In this document: one piece after another, positions 44,127 to 52,852 of the stretch
Position numbering within the stretch: the first letter of the stretch is position 1
Layout of the letters: each line of letters begins with the position of its first letter
Source of the DNA: Lamprobacter sp964516305
Lineage (GTDB): Bacteria; Pseudomonadota; Gammaproteobacteria; Chromatiales; Chromatiaceae
DNA length: 64,000 nt
Assembly (NCBI GenBank): GCA_964516305.1
Contig: CAZEZH010000003.1
Span: 1-64,000 of the forward strand
Direction of reading: 5' to 3'
Translations under genes and position numbers: made by a program
The notes under the pieces: generated by a model
Seen by the model: the letters and a program-made list of their open reading frames with translations, nothing else
Databases searched by the model: none
What the model was told of the DNA's origin: nothing

Positions 44127-44864
44127 CTAGGCAACGCTGCGTAAGCTCGCCTGCGCGGCCACGGCACTGCCGTTGCCGGTCGTCGCTGCGATGACATTAT
44201 ACTCTTCGACGCGCATATCGCGGCTGACCCCGGCGTCTGCGCTTTCATCATCGTTAGCAGCGGCCTCACCGATCAGGCTAGCCGCATCGGTTTGCTGTTG
44301 GCTCAGTTCCAGCTGGGCCGTCAGCAGGTACTGGCGGGCGCGAGCGGCGATCTGGTAATCGGCCGGAGATGGCTCCGCGGGCGCCAGAGCCGCACTGATC
44401 ACGACATTCATCTTCTCGATCGTGGCCCGCGGGTCGCCGGTAACGGGTCCATAGTCCACCGACACTTCGCCGGCGACGGCATAACGCTGGCCGTCAGGGC
44501 CGATCTCATACTGGTACTGAGCGCTGCCGGTATAGGCGCCGCCTGCAACCTGATGGGCGAGTTCGTGCTGTCGCACTTCGCGATCGGTTTGCTTGAGCTG
44601 ATCGATGATGCGCAGCTCTTGCGGTGATAGCTCTTCGGCCAGGGCGTTGTTTTGGGCCTTGCTGGCTGATTCGCTTTCGGCGACGCGGGCTCCTGAGGTT
44701 TCCTCAGTCGGCCGCACTGACGAACTCTGCTGACCGGGCTCTCCTTCCCTTGCTTGCTCAACGCTCGGACGCCACGCAGCGCCCGCGGAGATTGTGCCAC
44801 CGTTAACCAGGCCTCCAGAATTTGGAAGGTAGCTGATCGGGCTAACAGCGGGCGCGTTGATCAC
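44127..44864 (-). CDS. Putative zinc metalloprotease (SprA/CJM1_0395 family)
   Basis: A 245-residue protein whose central part contains VRQHELAHQVAGGAYTG, a HELAH (HExxH) zinc motif. It is followed by YQYEIGPDGQRYAVAGEVSVD and TIEKMNVVISAALAPAEPSPADY, the hallmarks of the SprA-related family. The N- and C-terminal regions are low complexity. There is no signal peptide. The family is found near flagellar and chemotaxis genes, but its substrate is unknown. Confidence 0.88.
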   Translation of the reverse strand: MINAPAVSPISYLPNSGGLVNGGTISAGAAWRPSVEQAREGEPGQQSSSVRPTEETSGARVAESESASKAQNNALAEELSPQELRIIDQLKQTDREVRQHELAHQVAGGAYTGSAQYQYEIGPDGQRYAVAGEVSVDYGPVTGDPRATIEKMNVVISAALAPAEPSPADYQIAARARQYLLTAQLELSQQQTDAASLIGEAAANDDESADAGVSRDMRVEEYNVIAATTGNGSAVAAQASLRSVA

Positions 44865-44882
44865 GGTTCAGTCCTCACTTAA

Positions 44883-46601
44883 TTAAAAGCTTTCCCAGTC
44901 ATCTTCACTATGGGTGGCGGGCTCTGGCTGTTTAGGTGCGGGCTTGGGCGGAGGCGAGAGTGCCGCGGGTTTCGCAGTTTCGCGTTTTGAAATCTTCTTG
45001 GCCGCGGGCAGCGCCGCACGGGTGGAAGTCGTGGCTTGCTTGCCAACGTTAAAGAAGGCGACCGCATCCGCAAGCTCTCTGGACTGTTCTTCTAGAGACG
45101 ATGACGCGGTGGCTGTCTGCTCGACAAGGGCAGCATTCTGCTGCGTGACCTCATCCATTTGGCTGATCGCAACGCTGACTTGGTCGATCGCCATGGTCTG
45201 CTCGTTAGAGGCACGATTGACCTCGTCCATCAATTCGGAGACCTTGGCACTGTGGGTGACGATCTCGCTCATCGATTCGCCAACGGCCTCGACCAGGACC
45301 CGGCCTTGCTGGACAACTTCGCCATTCAGCTCGATCAAATCTTGGATCTGCTTGGCGGCATCCGCGGAACGTTGTGCTAGGTTGCGGACCTCTTGCGCCA
45401 CAACGGCGAAGCCGCGACCCTGCTCGCCGGCTCGGGCGGCCTCAACCGACGCGTTCAATGCCAGAATATTGGTCTGGAAGGCGATTCCGTCAATCAGGGA
45501 GATGATCCCGCTGATCTTCTCGGAGCTTTCTGTCAGCTCATGCATCTTGCCAACCGCCTGCTCCGCCTTTTCTCCTCCGGCACCGGCCGAGGTGTTGGCC
45601 TGGCTTGCGAGTTGGTTGGCCTGGGCGGTATTGTCCGTGTTGTGCTTCACCGTGGAGGCGACTTCCTCCATGCTGCTCGCCGTCTCTTGCAGGCTTGAGG
45701 CCTGCTCCTCGGTGCGTTGTGAGAGGTCGGTGTTGCCGGTCGAGATCTGGGTCGAGGCGGTCGAGATCGACTCAACCGAGCCCTGAATATTGATGATGAG
45801 ATCGCGCAGCTTGTCCTGGGTGTCGGCCAGCGATAGCATCATCTGGCCGACTTCATCGTTGCCCCGGCTCTCGATGCGGTTAGTCAGGTTGCCGCGGGAC
45901 ATCTCAACGAACACCTGCTTGGCGTTCGCGATCGGCCGGGTGATGCGCAAGATGATCTGCCAGCCGAGTAGTGCGCCGAGCAGTATCGCAACGACTACAG
46001 CCCCGATCATCAGGTTGCGCATGAACAACGCATTGGCATCAGCACCTTCGAAGGCGGCCAGTGCTGCCTGCTGCTCAAGCGCGACCATCTCCTGTATCAG
46101 GGCGCTGAGTTCCTGATACACCGGCAACCCTTCGATGAAAACGACAAAATCCGCGCCCGCGAACTCGCTGTCCCGGTAAAGTTCCGAGGCCGGCGTCACG
46201 GCGCTCTGGTTGAGCTTCTGGTAGAGCGTATCGAACTGCTCGGCGAGGCTTCGCCCTTCTGCATTGGTGATGGCCTTGCGGTAATGGTTCCAAAGATCGG
46301 CCAGCTCGCCCTGATTCTCTTTGATGACCCCCATGTGCATCGTTACAGGGTGGTCATGTAGCTCACTTACCGCCAGTTCCGGAGCGTGTTGGGAGGCCAG
46401 GAAAAGCTGCATCATGATGTTTCGAACCAATGCATCGATGCGAGCGAGATCTTGGGAACGGATAAGGTTATTCTCGTAGACCCCCGCAAGGGCGCGGTTG
46501 GAGGCTTGCATGCCGTTGAGGCCCAGGCCACCCACGACCAGCAGCAATGCGAGGAGGATGAGAATCAGCAAGGCCAATCGGCTCTTGATGGTCAATTTCA
46601 T
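44883..46601 (-). CDS. Methyl-accepting chemotaxis protein with CheR-tether motif
   Basis: The start at 46601 (MKLTIKSRLALL) gives 572 residues. It has two membrane helices (about 8-30 and 195-217) around a Tar-type four-helix periplasmic sensor of about 160 residues, then HAMP and a long signalling coiled coil. The kinase-control tip is canonical (GIAFQTNILALNASVEAARAG). The C-terminus is a Pro/Lys-rich linker ending DDWESF, a xWxxF pentapeptide of the kind that tethers CheR. The ligand is unknown. Confidence 0.95.
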   Translation of the reverse strand: MKLTIKSRLALLILILLALLLVVGGLGLNGMQASNRALAGVYENNLIRSQDLARIDALVRNIMMQLFLASQHAPELAVSELHDHPVTMHMGVIKENQGELADLWNHYRKAITNAEGRSLAEQFDTLYQKLNQSAVTPASELYRDSEFAGADFVVFIEGLPVYQELSALIQEMVALEQQAALAAFEGADANALFMRNLMIGAVVVAILLGALLGWQIILRITRPIANAKQVFVEMSRGNLTNRIESRGNDEVGQMMLSLADTQDKLRDLIINIQGSVESISTASTQISTGNTDLSQRTEEQASSLQETASSMEEVASTVKHNTDNTAQANQLASQANTSAGAGGEKAEQAVGKMHELTESSEKISGIISLIDGIAFQTNILALNASVEAARAGEQGRGFAVVAQEVRNLAQRSADAAKQIQDLIELNGEVVQQGRVLVEAVGESMSEIVTHSAKVSELMDEVNRASNEQTMAIDQVSVAISQMDEVTQQNAALVEQTATASSSLEEQSRELADAVAFFNVGKQATTSTRAALPAAKKISKRETAKPAALSPPPKPAPKQPEPATHSEDDWESF

Positions 46602-46826
46602 GGCGCTATTGGCTCCCGGACAACGCTGCTGGCAGGCCACCTCCTAGAGGCGGGGTATCCTTCTAATCATCGTTCAAACGGGGCCGACCTTGAACAAAGT
46701 CGCCTGATGTAGATCAACCGGGCGATGCATTTCGCGCCTGCAGCAATGTCAGACTATCGTCTGGGCGCAAGTCAATGATCTTTCGCCAGTTGAGCTTTAT
46801 TTAGGACCACGCAACGCACAGTCACC

Positions 46827-47048
46827 ATGCCGAGCGTCGATGTCGTCATCGAACTATCCCCCGAGGCCTGCCTGAGCCACTATGAGGGTCGGGCGGAGCA
46901 GGTGTATACCTGGAGCCTCGACGGCCGGCGGGTTGTGTTCCCGGCGACCGCGCTCCGACAGGTGATCACGCGTGACGGGGTCCACGGAATCTTCCGGCTG
47001 CGCTTTTCGTCGGCGGGACAATTCGAGACTATAGAACGCATACGCTGA
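46827..47048 (+). CDS. DUF2835 family protein
   Basis: A 73-residue beta-rich protein. It matches the DUF2835 pattern: a hydrophobic first strand, YEGRAEQVYTWSLDGRRVVFPA, LRQVITRDGVHGIFRLRF and a terminal strand. The family has no known function and occurs in gammaproteobacteria. It is 41 bases upstream of the PilZ/HD-GYP gene on the same strand and may be co-transcribed with it. Confidence 0.85.
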   Translation: MPSVDVVIELSPEACLSHYEGRAEQVYTWSLDGRRVVFPATALRQVITRDGVHGIFRLRFSSAGQFETIERIR

Positions 47049-47088
47049 AGCGGCGGTCACGCTACAACAGTAGCAAGGTAGGAAAGGC

Positions 47089-48771
47089 ATGAAAGAACCG
47101 CAGGATGGCTACACGCGCGTGCAGAAGCCGTCCGAGATCGAGTCCCTGCTGGGCCAGCTGAGCGAGCCTGGAGGGGCCTCGCTGGTGCTGGAGGACTCCG
47201 ACGGCAAGGCGATGCCGGTCTTGGTCGCCGATCAATTGTTTGGTGATCATCTGCTGCTCGATATCAGTGCGATCCGAGAGTTGGCGGGTCCGCTCCAGCG
47301 CGGGCGCTCTTTTCGCCTGATCGGAGAGGCGCAGGGCATGCTGCTGCGCACCCCTTTGCTGGTTGTGAGGTCCTGTGCGGAGCAGCAGGGGCGCCTGAGA
47401 TGTCGCTGTGACTATCCGTTCCACTTAGAGGTCTTGCAGCGGCGGCAGTTCTTCCGGGCGAGGCTGCGACTGGGCATGGAGGTTGGCGTCATCCTCCGCG
47501 ACCAGGAGGAGGCCGCGACCTGTCAGGGCGATCTGAAGAATCTGTCGCTAGATGGCTGCATGATCGAAGTGCCGATCTCAAGCGCGAATATGCTGGCTTC
47601 ATCCCAGCCGCTCGAGGTCGAACTCTGTTTCCCGGACGGTACCCGTTTTGCCATTCAGGGGTTCGCAAAGCACTACACCACCGACCTCGAACGCCAAGTG
47701 ATGCGAGTTGGTCTGAAGTTCATTGCGCCGAACGTTGAGCAAGAGCGGCAGCTGTGGCTCTTCGTGCGCGAGATCGAGCGCGAAGCAGCGCGGCAGTCGG
47801 CAAGCGGGGGCGAGGGGTTGCTGCGGTCGTTGCTGTTCCAGACCGACCCGAAGTCGCCACCGCTGGTTGCGCGCCGAAATGCTCAGCGCTATGCCACGCC
47901 GATGACCAAACGTCTTGCGCGCATCGCAGGTTATCTAGATGCCCAGCTGCTCGAGCTGCCATCTGACCGAAATTTGGACTCGGTGCAGCTATCAAGGCAC
48001 GCGGACCGGCTTCTGGTGCTCCACGACGAAGATCGCGCAGCCGTCTTGTTTGCGGTCCGCTGTCTCTCGCAAGAGGCCGCGCTGGTGCGTCACTGTCTGG
48101 CGGTCGCGGTGCATCTGTTGGATCTTGCCAGCCTCAGCAAGATGCCGCGCGATGCCTGCAAGGCCATCGCCGCCTGTGCCATGGTGCACGATTTCGGCAA
48201 GGCGTTTCTTCCCGATAGCATGCTCAGCGCCCCGGAATTGGATCATGAGCAGCGAGCCCTGGTGCAGACCCACGTGGCGCAGTTGAAGCCCAGCTTCGAG
48301 GGCTGCCAGTGGCTGTCGAGGAGCGTGTTGAAGAGTATTGTCATGGAGATCAATGAGCGACTCGATGGCAGCGGCTATCCACTTGGCCTCACTGGCGATC
48401 AGTTAGGTGAGCTGTCTCGCTTGGCGATGGTGGTCGACGTGGTCGATGCGATGCGGCGAGATCGGCCCGACCGGCCGGCATGGAAGGTCGCACAGGCCTA
48501 TGCCCAGCTGGTCAATCAGCCGGAACGCTTCGATCAACGCTGGGTAAAGCGCTATATCAAGGTCTTCGGACGTTTGCCGATTGGCACCTTGGTACGGTTC
48601 GAGTCCGGGCAGCTGGCTTGGATTCAGCGGCTTGACGCCAAAGGCGAGCCACTTCAGGTGCAGTTGACCGATGTTGCCAAGCCACCGGATATCTCGCTTG
48701 GGGAGGTCCTGCGTGATGAGGCGGTGCGCAAGCTAGGCAGACCCGTGGAAGAGGTTGTGGTGCCGCTGTGA
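47089..48771 (+). CDS. YcgR-N/PilZ protein fused to a degenerate HD-GYP domain
   Basis: 560 residues. Residues 1-115 resemble the YcgR N-terminal domain. A PilZ c-di-GMP-binding domain follows (about 117-235), with RQFFR (119-123) and NLSLDG (151-156). An HD-GYP-type domain occupies about 330-480, with VHDFGK (H367 D368), H395, LDGSGYP (GYP 429-431) and DVVDAM. The usual HHE metal motif reads INE (421-423), so two ligand histidines are missing. It may bind c-di-GMP through PilZ yet hydrolyse it poorly or not at all. Its position before fliD suggests a role in motility control. Confidence 0.88.
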   Translation: MKEPQDGYTRVQKPSEIESLLGQLSEPGGASLVLEDSDGKAMPVLVADQLFGDHLLLDISAIRELAGPLQRGRSFRLIGEAQGMLLRTPLLVVRSCAEQQGRLRCRCDYPFHLEVLQRRQFFRARLRLGMEVGVILRDQEEAATCQGDLKNLSLDGCMIEVPISSANMLASSQPLEVELCFPDGTRFAIQGFAKHYTTDLERQVMRVGLKFIAPNVEQERQLWLFVREIEREAARQSASGGEGLLRSLLFQTDPKSPPLVARRNAQRYATPMTKRLARIAGYLDAQLLELPSDRNLDSVQLSRHADRLLVLHDEDRAAVLFAVRCLSQEAALVRHCLAVAVHLLDLASLSKMPRDACKAIAACAMVHDFGKAFLPDSMLSAPELDHEQRALVQTHVAQLKPSFEGCQWLSRSVLKSIVMEINERLDGSGYPLGLTGDQLGELSRLAMVVDVVDAMRRDRPDRPAWKVAQAYAQLVNQPERFDQRWVKRYIKVFGRLPIGTLVRFESGQLAWIQRLDAKGEPLQVQLTDVAKPPDISLGEVLRDEAVRKLGRPVEEVVVPL

Positions 48772-48818
48772 GCTGCTGAGAACCGGCTTTTTTGTCCCGC
48801 TGACATGTGCGACCGGCC

Positions 48819-48845
48819 TAAAGTCCTGGTGGCATCTGCCGATAA
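48819..48845 (+). promoter_or_regulatory. Sigma-28 (FliA) promoter for fliD
   Basis: TAAAGTCC, an 11-base spacer, then GCCGATAA. The -10 matches the FliA consensus in all eight positions, the -35 in six of eight, and the spacing is exact. It lies about 118 bases before the fliD start. fliA itself is encoded at 61379-62092. Confidence 0.88.
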
Positions 48846-48877
48846 TCTAACTAACCTTAGGAGGGAGTGCCCGCGCA

Positions 48878-48922
48878 GGCAAGCGTCGGGCGAGCCGGTC
48901 AGACTGCCTTCCGGCGCTTGCC
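48878..48922 (+). other. Large hairpin in the fliD 5' leader
   Basis: GGCAAGCGTCGG pairs with CCGGCGCTTGCC, a 12-bp stem with one G-T pair and a 21-base loop, between the sigma-28 promoter and the fliD RBS. It could protect the mRNA or respond to a regulator. A 28-codon frame (GTG 48867 to stop 48953) runs through it, but its RBS spacing is poor. Confidence 0.6.
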
Positions 48923-48962
48923 CGCAAGCCTCCCAGAATCAGAGTTCGAATGAGGAGTCGTC

Positions 48963-50333
48963 ATGTCAACCATCACTTCGCTCGGCATCGGTTCAGGGCT
49001 GGATCTCAACGGCCTGCTCGATCAGCTACGCGACGCTGAGCGTGGTCGGCTCGAGCCCATCACTCAGCAGAAAGAGGCGCAGCAAGAGAAGCTGTCGGCC
49101 TACGGGAAGCTGCAGGGGGCCCTCTCGGCCTTGCAGTCAGCGGGCAACGAACTCAATAGCAGCAAGCTGTTCGAAAGTGTTTCGAGCAATGTGACCGGTA
49201 CAAGCCTGACGTCCGCAGCCAGCGCTGAGGCCGTGCCGGGTCGTTACGACGTGACCGTCACCACGCTGGCGCGTTCTCAAAGTCTCGCGACCAGCGGCTT
49301 TGCCGAAGGTCATACCTTTGATACCGGTGGCACGCTGAGCATTCAGGCCGGTGATCAGCTCGACGTGACGGTCGAGGCGGGTGCGACCCTTGAGGACGTT
49401 CGCGACAGCATCAATGCAGCAGGCTCGGCTGTCAGCGCCACGATCGTTAACAATGGCGATCCGAGCGAACCCTATCAGTTAGTGCTCTCGACCAACGACA
49501 CGGGGACCGATGCGGCGATTTCGTCGATTACCTTCGACGGTGGGGATGATCGCCTGACCTTTGATGGGACAGCGGGTGGCACGGACATGCAGCAGACTGT
49601 CGCTGCCGAGGATGCGGCCTTGACCGTCAATGGCATTGACATAACTAGCCAGAGTAACCGGGTTGAAGGGGCCATTCAGGGCGTGACCCTGGATTTGGCT
49701 GAAGTGGGTGATTCAACCGTCGTCGTCGAGCGCGACAATCTTGCCGTGCGTGAGGCCGTCACTGGATTCGTCGATGCCTATAATACGCTGAGAGAGACGA
49801 CGGGCGATCTCACCAGTTTCAACGCTGAGACCGGCGTTGCCGGCGAGCTGCTCGGAGATAGCGCGCTGCGGACCATCGAGTCGCGTCTGCGCGGCGTCAT
49901 CGGCGGGGGCGTCTCCGGTGGCGAATTTGGCACCCTTTCCGATATTGGCATTAGTCTGCAGCGCGATGGGACCCTAGAGGTCGACGCAGAGCGACTTGAT
50001 GAGGTGATCGTCAACCAACGTCAGGAACTCACCGAATTCTTCGCTGGGGATACTGAGGCGGGAGGCTTTGCCGGCGCGCTGAGCGAGATGCTCGGCCAGG
50101 TGCTCGATGATCGTGGTCTGCTTGGCAACGCCCGAAGCGGTGTGGAATCGCGTATCACGAGCCTTGATGAACGGGCTGCACGCATGGAAATCTCGATTGA
50201 GCGTGAGATCGAGCGGTACCGGGTTCAGTTCGGGCAGCTCGACTCGATGATCGCCGAGATGAATCAGACCAGCGCCTACCTGACGCAACAGTTTGACAAC
50301 CTAAACGCAATGCTTGGCGGTGATAGCAATTAA
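48963..50333 (+). CDS. fliD: Flagellar hook-associated protein 2 (filament cap)
   Basis: A 456-residue FliD. The N-terminal conserved domain begins SLGIGSGLDLNGLLDQL, the middle is exposed and beta-rich, and the C-terminal coiled-coil domain ends NQTSAYLTQQFDNLNAML. The cap promotes flagellin folding at the filament tip. RBS gaggag. It leads the fliD-fliS-fliT-fliK-flhB' cluster. Confidence 0.96.
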   Translation: MSTITSLGIGSGLDLNGLLDQLRDAERGRLEPITQQKEAQQEKLSAYGKLQGALSALQSAGNELNSSKLFESVSSNVTGTSLTSAASAEAVPGRYDVTVTTLARSQSLATSGFAEGHTFDTGGTLSIQAGDQLDVTVEAGATLEDVRDSINAAGSAVSATIVNNGDPSEPYQLVLSTNDTGTDAAISSITFDGGDDRLTFDGTAGGTDMQQTVAAEDAALTVNGIDITSQSNRVEGAIQGVTLDLAEVGDSTVVVERDNLAVREAVTGFVDAYNTLRETTGDLTSFNAETGVAGELLGDSALRTIESRLRGVIGGGVSGGEFGTLSDIGISLQRDGTLEVDAERLDEVIVNQRQELTEFFAGDTEAGGFAGALSEMLGQVLDDRGLLGNARSGVESRITSLDERAARMEISIEREIERYRVQFGQLDSMIAEMNQTSAYLTQQFDNLNAMLGGDSN

Positions 50334-50384
50334 GTATGCGCTGAGCCGTCTGCCGACAGCCTAATAGACAGGGGAGCCGAAACC

Positions 50385-50810
50385 ATGAATGTAATGCGCG
50401 GAGCAGGAGCCTACGGCCGGGGCGCGGGCGCCTATGCCCGGGTTGGGGTAGAGAGCGGTGTGATGTCAGCCAACCCTCATCAGTTGATCTCGATGCTATT
50501 TGATGGCGCACTTGCCTCGATTCGGGCGGCTCGGATCCAGATGCAGGATGGCAATATTCCCGAGAAAGGGAAGGCCATCTCAAAGGCCCTGGACATCGTC
50601 AACAATGGCCTCGCTGCTGCGTTGGATGCAGAGCGTGGTGGTGAGATCGCGGAGCGCCTGGCTTCGCTGTACGAGTACATCAGCCGGCTGTTGCTTGCGG
50701 CCAATCTGCACAATGACGAGAAGAGCCTGAACGAGGCCGAGACCTTACTCGAGGATGTCGCAGCGGCTTGGCGCGAGATTGGCGGGCAGACAGAGACAGA
50801 TGTCGCCTAA
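50385..50810 (+). CDS. fliS: Flagellin chaperone FliS
   Basis: A 141-residue helical protein with the family core NPHQLISMLFDGALASI, KAISKALDIVNNGLAAAL and LYEYISRLLLAANL. FliS binds newly made flagellin and keeps it export-competent. The unusual N-terminal stretch (AYGRGAGAYARVGVE) is Gly/Ala-rich. RBS gggag. It is 51 bases after fliD. Confidence 0.95.
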   Translation: MNVMRGAGAYGRGAGAYARVGVESGVMSANPHQLISMLFDGALASIRAARIQMQDGNIPEKGKAISKALDIVNNGLAAALDAERGGEIAERLASLYEYISRLLLAANLHNDEKSLNEAETLLEDVAAAWREIGGQTETDVA

Positions 50811-50816
50811 TTGAGC

Positions 50817-51236
50817 ATGGCCATCCCCCAGACTCTAAAGCCATCGATGGAGCCTTCAGCGCGACTGGAGGGGCTTCTGAATACCTACGAAAGGCTGCAA
50901 GCATGCTCCGAGAGGATGCTCAGCTATGCGCGCGAGGCCGACTGGGAGGCACTCATCGAGGTTCAGGGCGACTATCTCGCCGAGGTTGAAACCCTGCATC
51001 GTGTCGAGGACGAGCAGATGGTCCTTGATCGCGACGCTCAGGGACGCAAAGCCGATCTGCTCAAACAGATTATTGAGCAGGATCAGGAGATTCGCCAGCT
51101 CCTGATGGATCGTCGCCAAGAGCTTGCGCAGTTGATCTTAGGCTCTCGTCAACAGCTCACCTTGTCTCGCACCTATAGCTACTACCAGGGGGCCTCGGAG
51201 GTCGTCGAGGCCGCTCAGCGTTTTAACTCGTCGTGA
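50817..51236 (+). CDS. fliT: FliT-like flagellar chaperone
   Basis: 139 residues from the ATG at 50817; a TTG two codons earlier is possible. It is all-helical with LNTYERLQACSERMLSYAREADWEALIEVQGDY, the FliT-like pattern, and a C-terminal helix. FliT chaperones FliD and in enteric bacteria also inhibits FlhDC, which is present here. The assignment rests on position after fliS and the helical pattern, since the family is poorly conserved. The fliK start overlaps its stop. Confidence 0.8.
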   Translation: MAIPQTLKPSMEPSARLEGLLNTYERLQACSERMLSYAREADWEALIEVQGDYLAEVETLHRVEDEQMVLDRDAQGRKADLLKQIIEQDQEIRQLLMDRRQELAQLILGSRQQLTLSRTYSYYQGASEVVEAAQRFNSS

Positions 51237-52570
51237 GCGGTGTCAACACCCTGATCGACACCCTGATGCATCAGGTATTGGGGAAACGGGTTGATACCCC
51301 GCTGCCGCGCGATCTGAACCAGCCGGTTAAGCCGATGACGGCTGCGGAGGCCCCGTCGGCCGTTCGCAGTGACTCTCGACTCGATGCGCGTGCAAACTCC
51401 CCGGTTAGGGAGGCTGGAGGAACGCCGCAAGAGCAGCGCGCCGCGCAGGCTCGGCAGTCCACTGGCGATAGGTCAGCGCCGGCCTCCACGCAGACCAGCT
51501 TTACCTCGTCGGCGCGGTCGATTGCAGATCTGTTGCTGCGATTCCCGGCCTCGTCTTCAACGGTTCGAGTCGCGCAGCCCTTGTTCCCATCCAGCGCCAA
51601 TCCAGCGCCCGCGCAGGTGGCCGACCAACTGCAGACCACTGTGCGCGATAGCGGGCTCTTCTACGAGTCTCATCTGTCGCGCTGGTTTCGCGGTGATTTG
51701 TCCCGCGAGCAACTGCAGCGCGAGCCGCAGATGTGGCGTCCGTTGACCTTCATCCAGACCGGATCAACCAGCCTACCGCCGGCGCCCCTGCGCTCCAGCC
51801 TACCGATGTTCGTGCTGGGTCTATCGAGTGGAGGGGATTTGATACCAGGCTTCGCACGGGGAGGCGCTCAGGCAGCAAGCTCACCAGGTGGCGGTGCGGG
51901 CGCGGGTGGGGGGTTCGGTCTCCCCGCCGCCGGAGCGAGTGTCGCGCCCGGTGTTGGTTCAGGCGCACCGCCAGCCGCACCACAGGCCACTGCGCAGCCT
52001 TCAGCTCCAGCAGGAGCTGCTGCTGCGATGGTTGGCGCAGAGGCTCGCGATAACACGGCTGCCATTCAGCAGCAGGCTGCCAATGCCGAGATGGCTATGC
52101 AGTCGGTCCGTCTGCAACGCGGCGAAGTGATCCATGAGAGCTTGCAGGGGCTGGTTCGCCATCAGCTCGAGCTGTTGGCGGTGCCAGTGTTGCGTTGGGA
52201 GGGAGACGTCTGGTCCGGCGTCTTCATGGCGCTGATGATACAGCCGCCGGCAAGACGCGAGGAGCAAGCAGGGGGCGACGAAGGGCAGGGCCAAGAGGAG
52301 CCGGGCTCTGACGGCTGGCACTCGAGCATGCGCTTGCAGGTGACGGGTCTTGGAGAGGTTGGCGTGAAGCTTTGGCTGCGGGAGTCGCATCTTGACTTGG
52401 AGCTGGCGGCACGAGATCCGGATGTGCATACCGCGCTAGCTGACGGCGTTGAGCAATTGAAGTCGCGCCTGCAAGCCCTGGATCTGAGCGATGTTCGGAT
52501 TCGCCTGCACCAGGGTGATGGACCCGATCCCGAGCCTGAGATCGTTGCCGAGCCTGAAGGGTCCTCATGA
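51233..52570 (+). CDS. fliK: Flagellar hook-length control protein FliK-like
   Basis: 445 residues from a GTG that overlaps the fliT stop. The N-terminal two-thirds are low complexity with an Ala/Gly/Pro/Gln-rich linker (about 205-290), typical of the molecular-ruler part. The C-terminal domain (about 360-435) contains VTGLGEVGVKLWLRESHLDLELAA, matching the FliK switch domain that interacts with FlhB. A gene for an FlhB C-terminal-like protein follows directly, overlapping by four bases. Confidence 0.82.
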   Translation: MSGVNTLIDTLMHQVLGKRVDTPLPRDLNQPVKPMTAAEAPSAVRSDSRLDARANSPVREAGGTPQEQRAAQARQSTGDRSAPASTQTSFTSSARSIADLLLRFPASSSTVRVAQPLFPSSANPAPAQVADQLQTTVRDSGLFYESHLSRWFRGDLSREQLQREPQMWRPLTFIQTGSTSLPPAPLRSSLPMFVLGLSSGGDLIPGFARGGAQAASSPGGGAGAGGGFGLPAAGASVAPGVGSGAPPAAPQATAQPSAPAGAAAAMVGAEARDNTAAIQQQAANAEMAMQSVRLQRGEVIHESLQGLVRHQLELLAVPVLRWEGDVWSGVFMALMIQPPARREEQAGGDEGQGQEEPGSDGWHSSMRLQVTGLGEVGVKLWLRESHLDLELAARDPDVHTALADGVEQLKSRLQALDLSDVRIRLHQGDGPDPEPEIVAEPEGSS

Positions 52571-52845
52571 GCGAGCCGATATCCGATGAACGCCGCCGTG
52601 CCGTAGCGCTCGCCTATCGCGAGGGGGATGATGCACCGCGTGTCGTTGCTAAGGGGTATGGTGAGATCGCTGAGCGGATCATCGAGGAGGCCGGGCGCCA
52701 AGGCATCTATGTGCATGATGCCCCTGAATTGGTTGCGCTCCTGATGAATCTGAACCTTGATGATCAGATTCCGCCGAATCTCTACCAGGTCATCGCTGAA
52801 CTGCTGGTTTGGGTCCGACAAATCGCCGACGGGCGGCGTGCCTAG
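52567..52845 (+). CDS. Stand-alone FlhB C-terminal-domain protein (FhlB/FlhX-like)
   Basis: A 92-residue protein equal to the cytoplasmic C-terminal subdomain of the FlhB/YscU export switch after the NPTH cleavage site: RRAVALAYREGDDAPRVVAKG, AERIIEEAGRQGIYVHDAPELVALL and IPPNLYQVIAELLVW. It lacks the membrane part and the NPTH sequence. Such proteins can substitute for the cleaved FlhB fragment. Its coupling to fliK, the FlhB-interacting ruler, fits a role in hook-length switching. Confidence 0.9.
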   Translation: MSEPISDERRRAVALAYREGDDAPRVVAKGYGEIAERIIEEAGRQGIYVHDAPELVALLMNLNLDDQIPPNLYQVIAELLVWVRQIADGRRA

Positions 52846-52852
52846 TGCTGGC

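Noticed and set aside
46672..46695. GTTCAA-N12-TTGAAC dyad upstream of the chemoreceptor gene
   Set aside because: Six-base arms with a long spacer are expected by chance, and no promoter could be placed around it.
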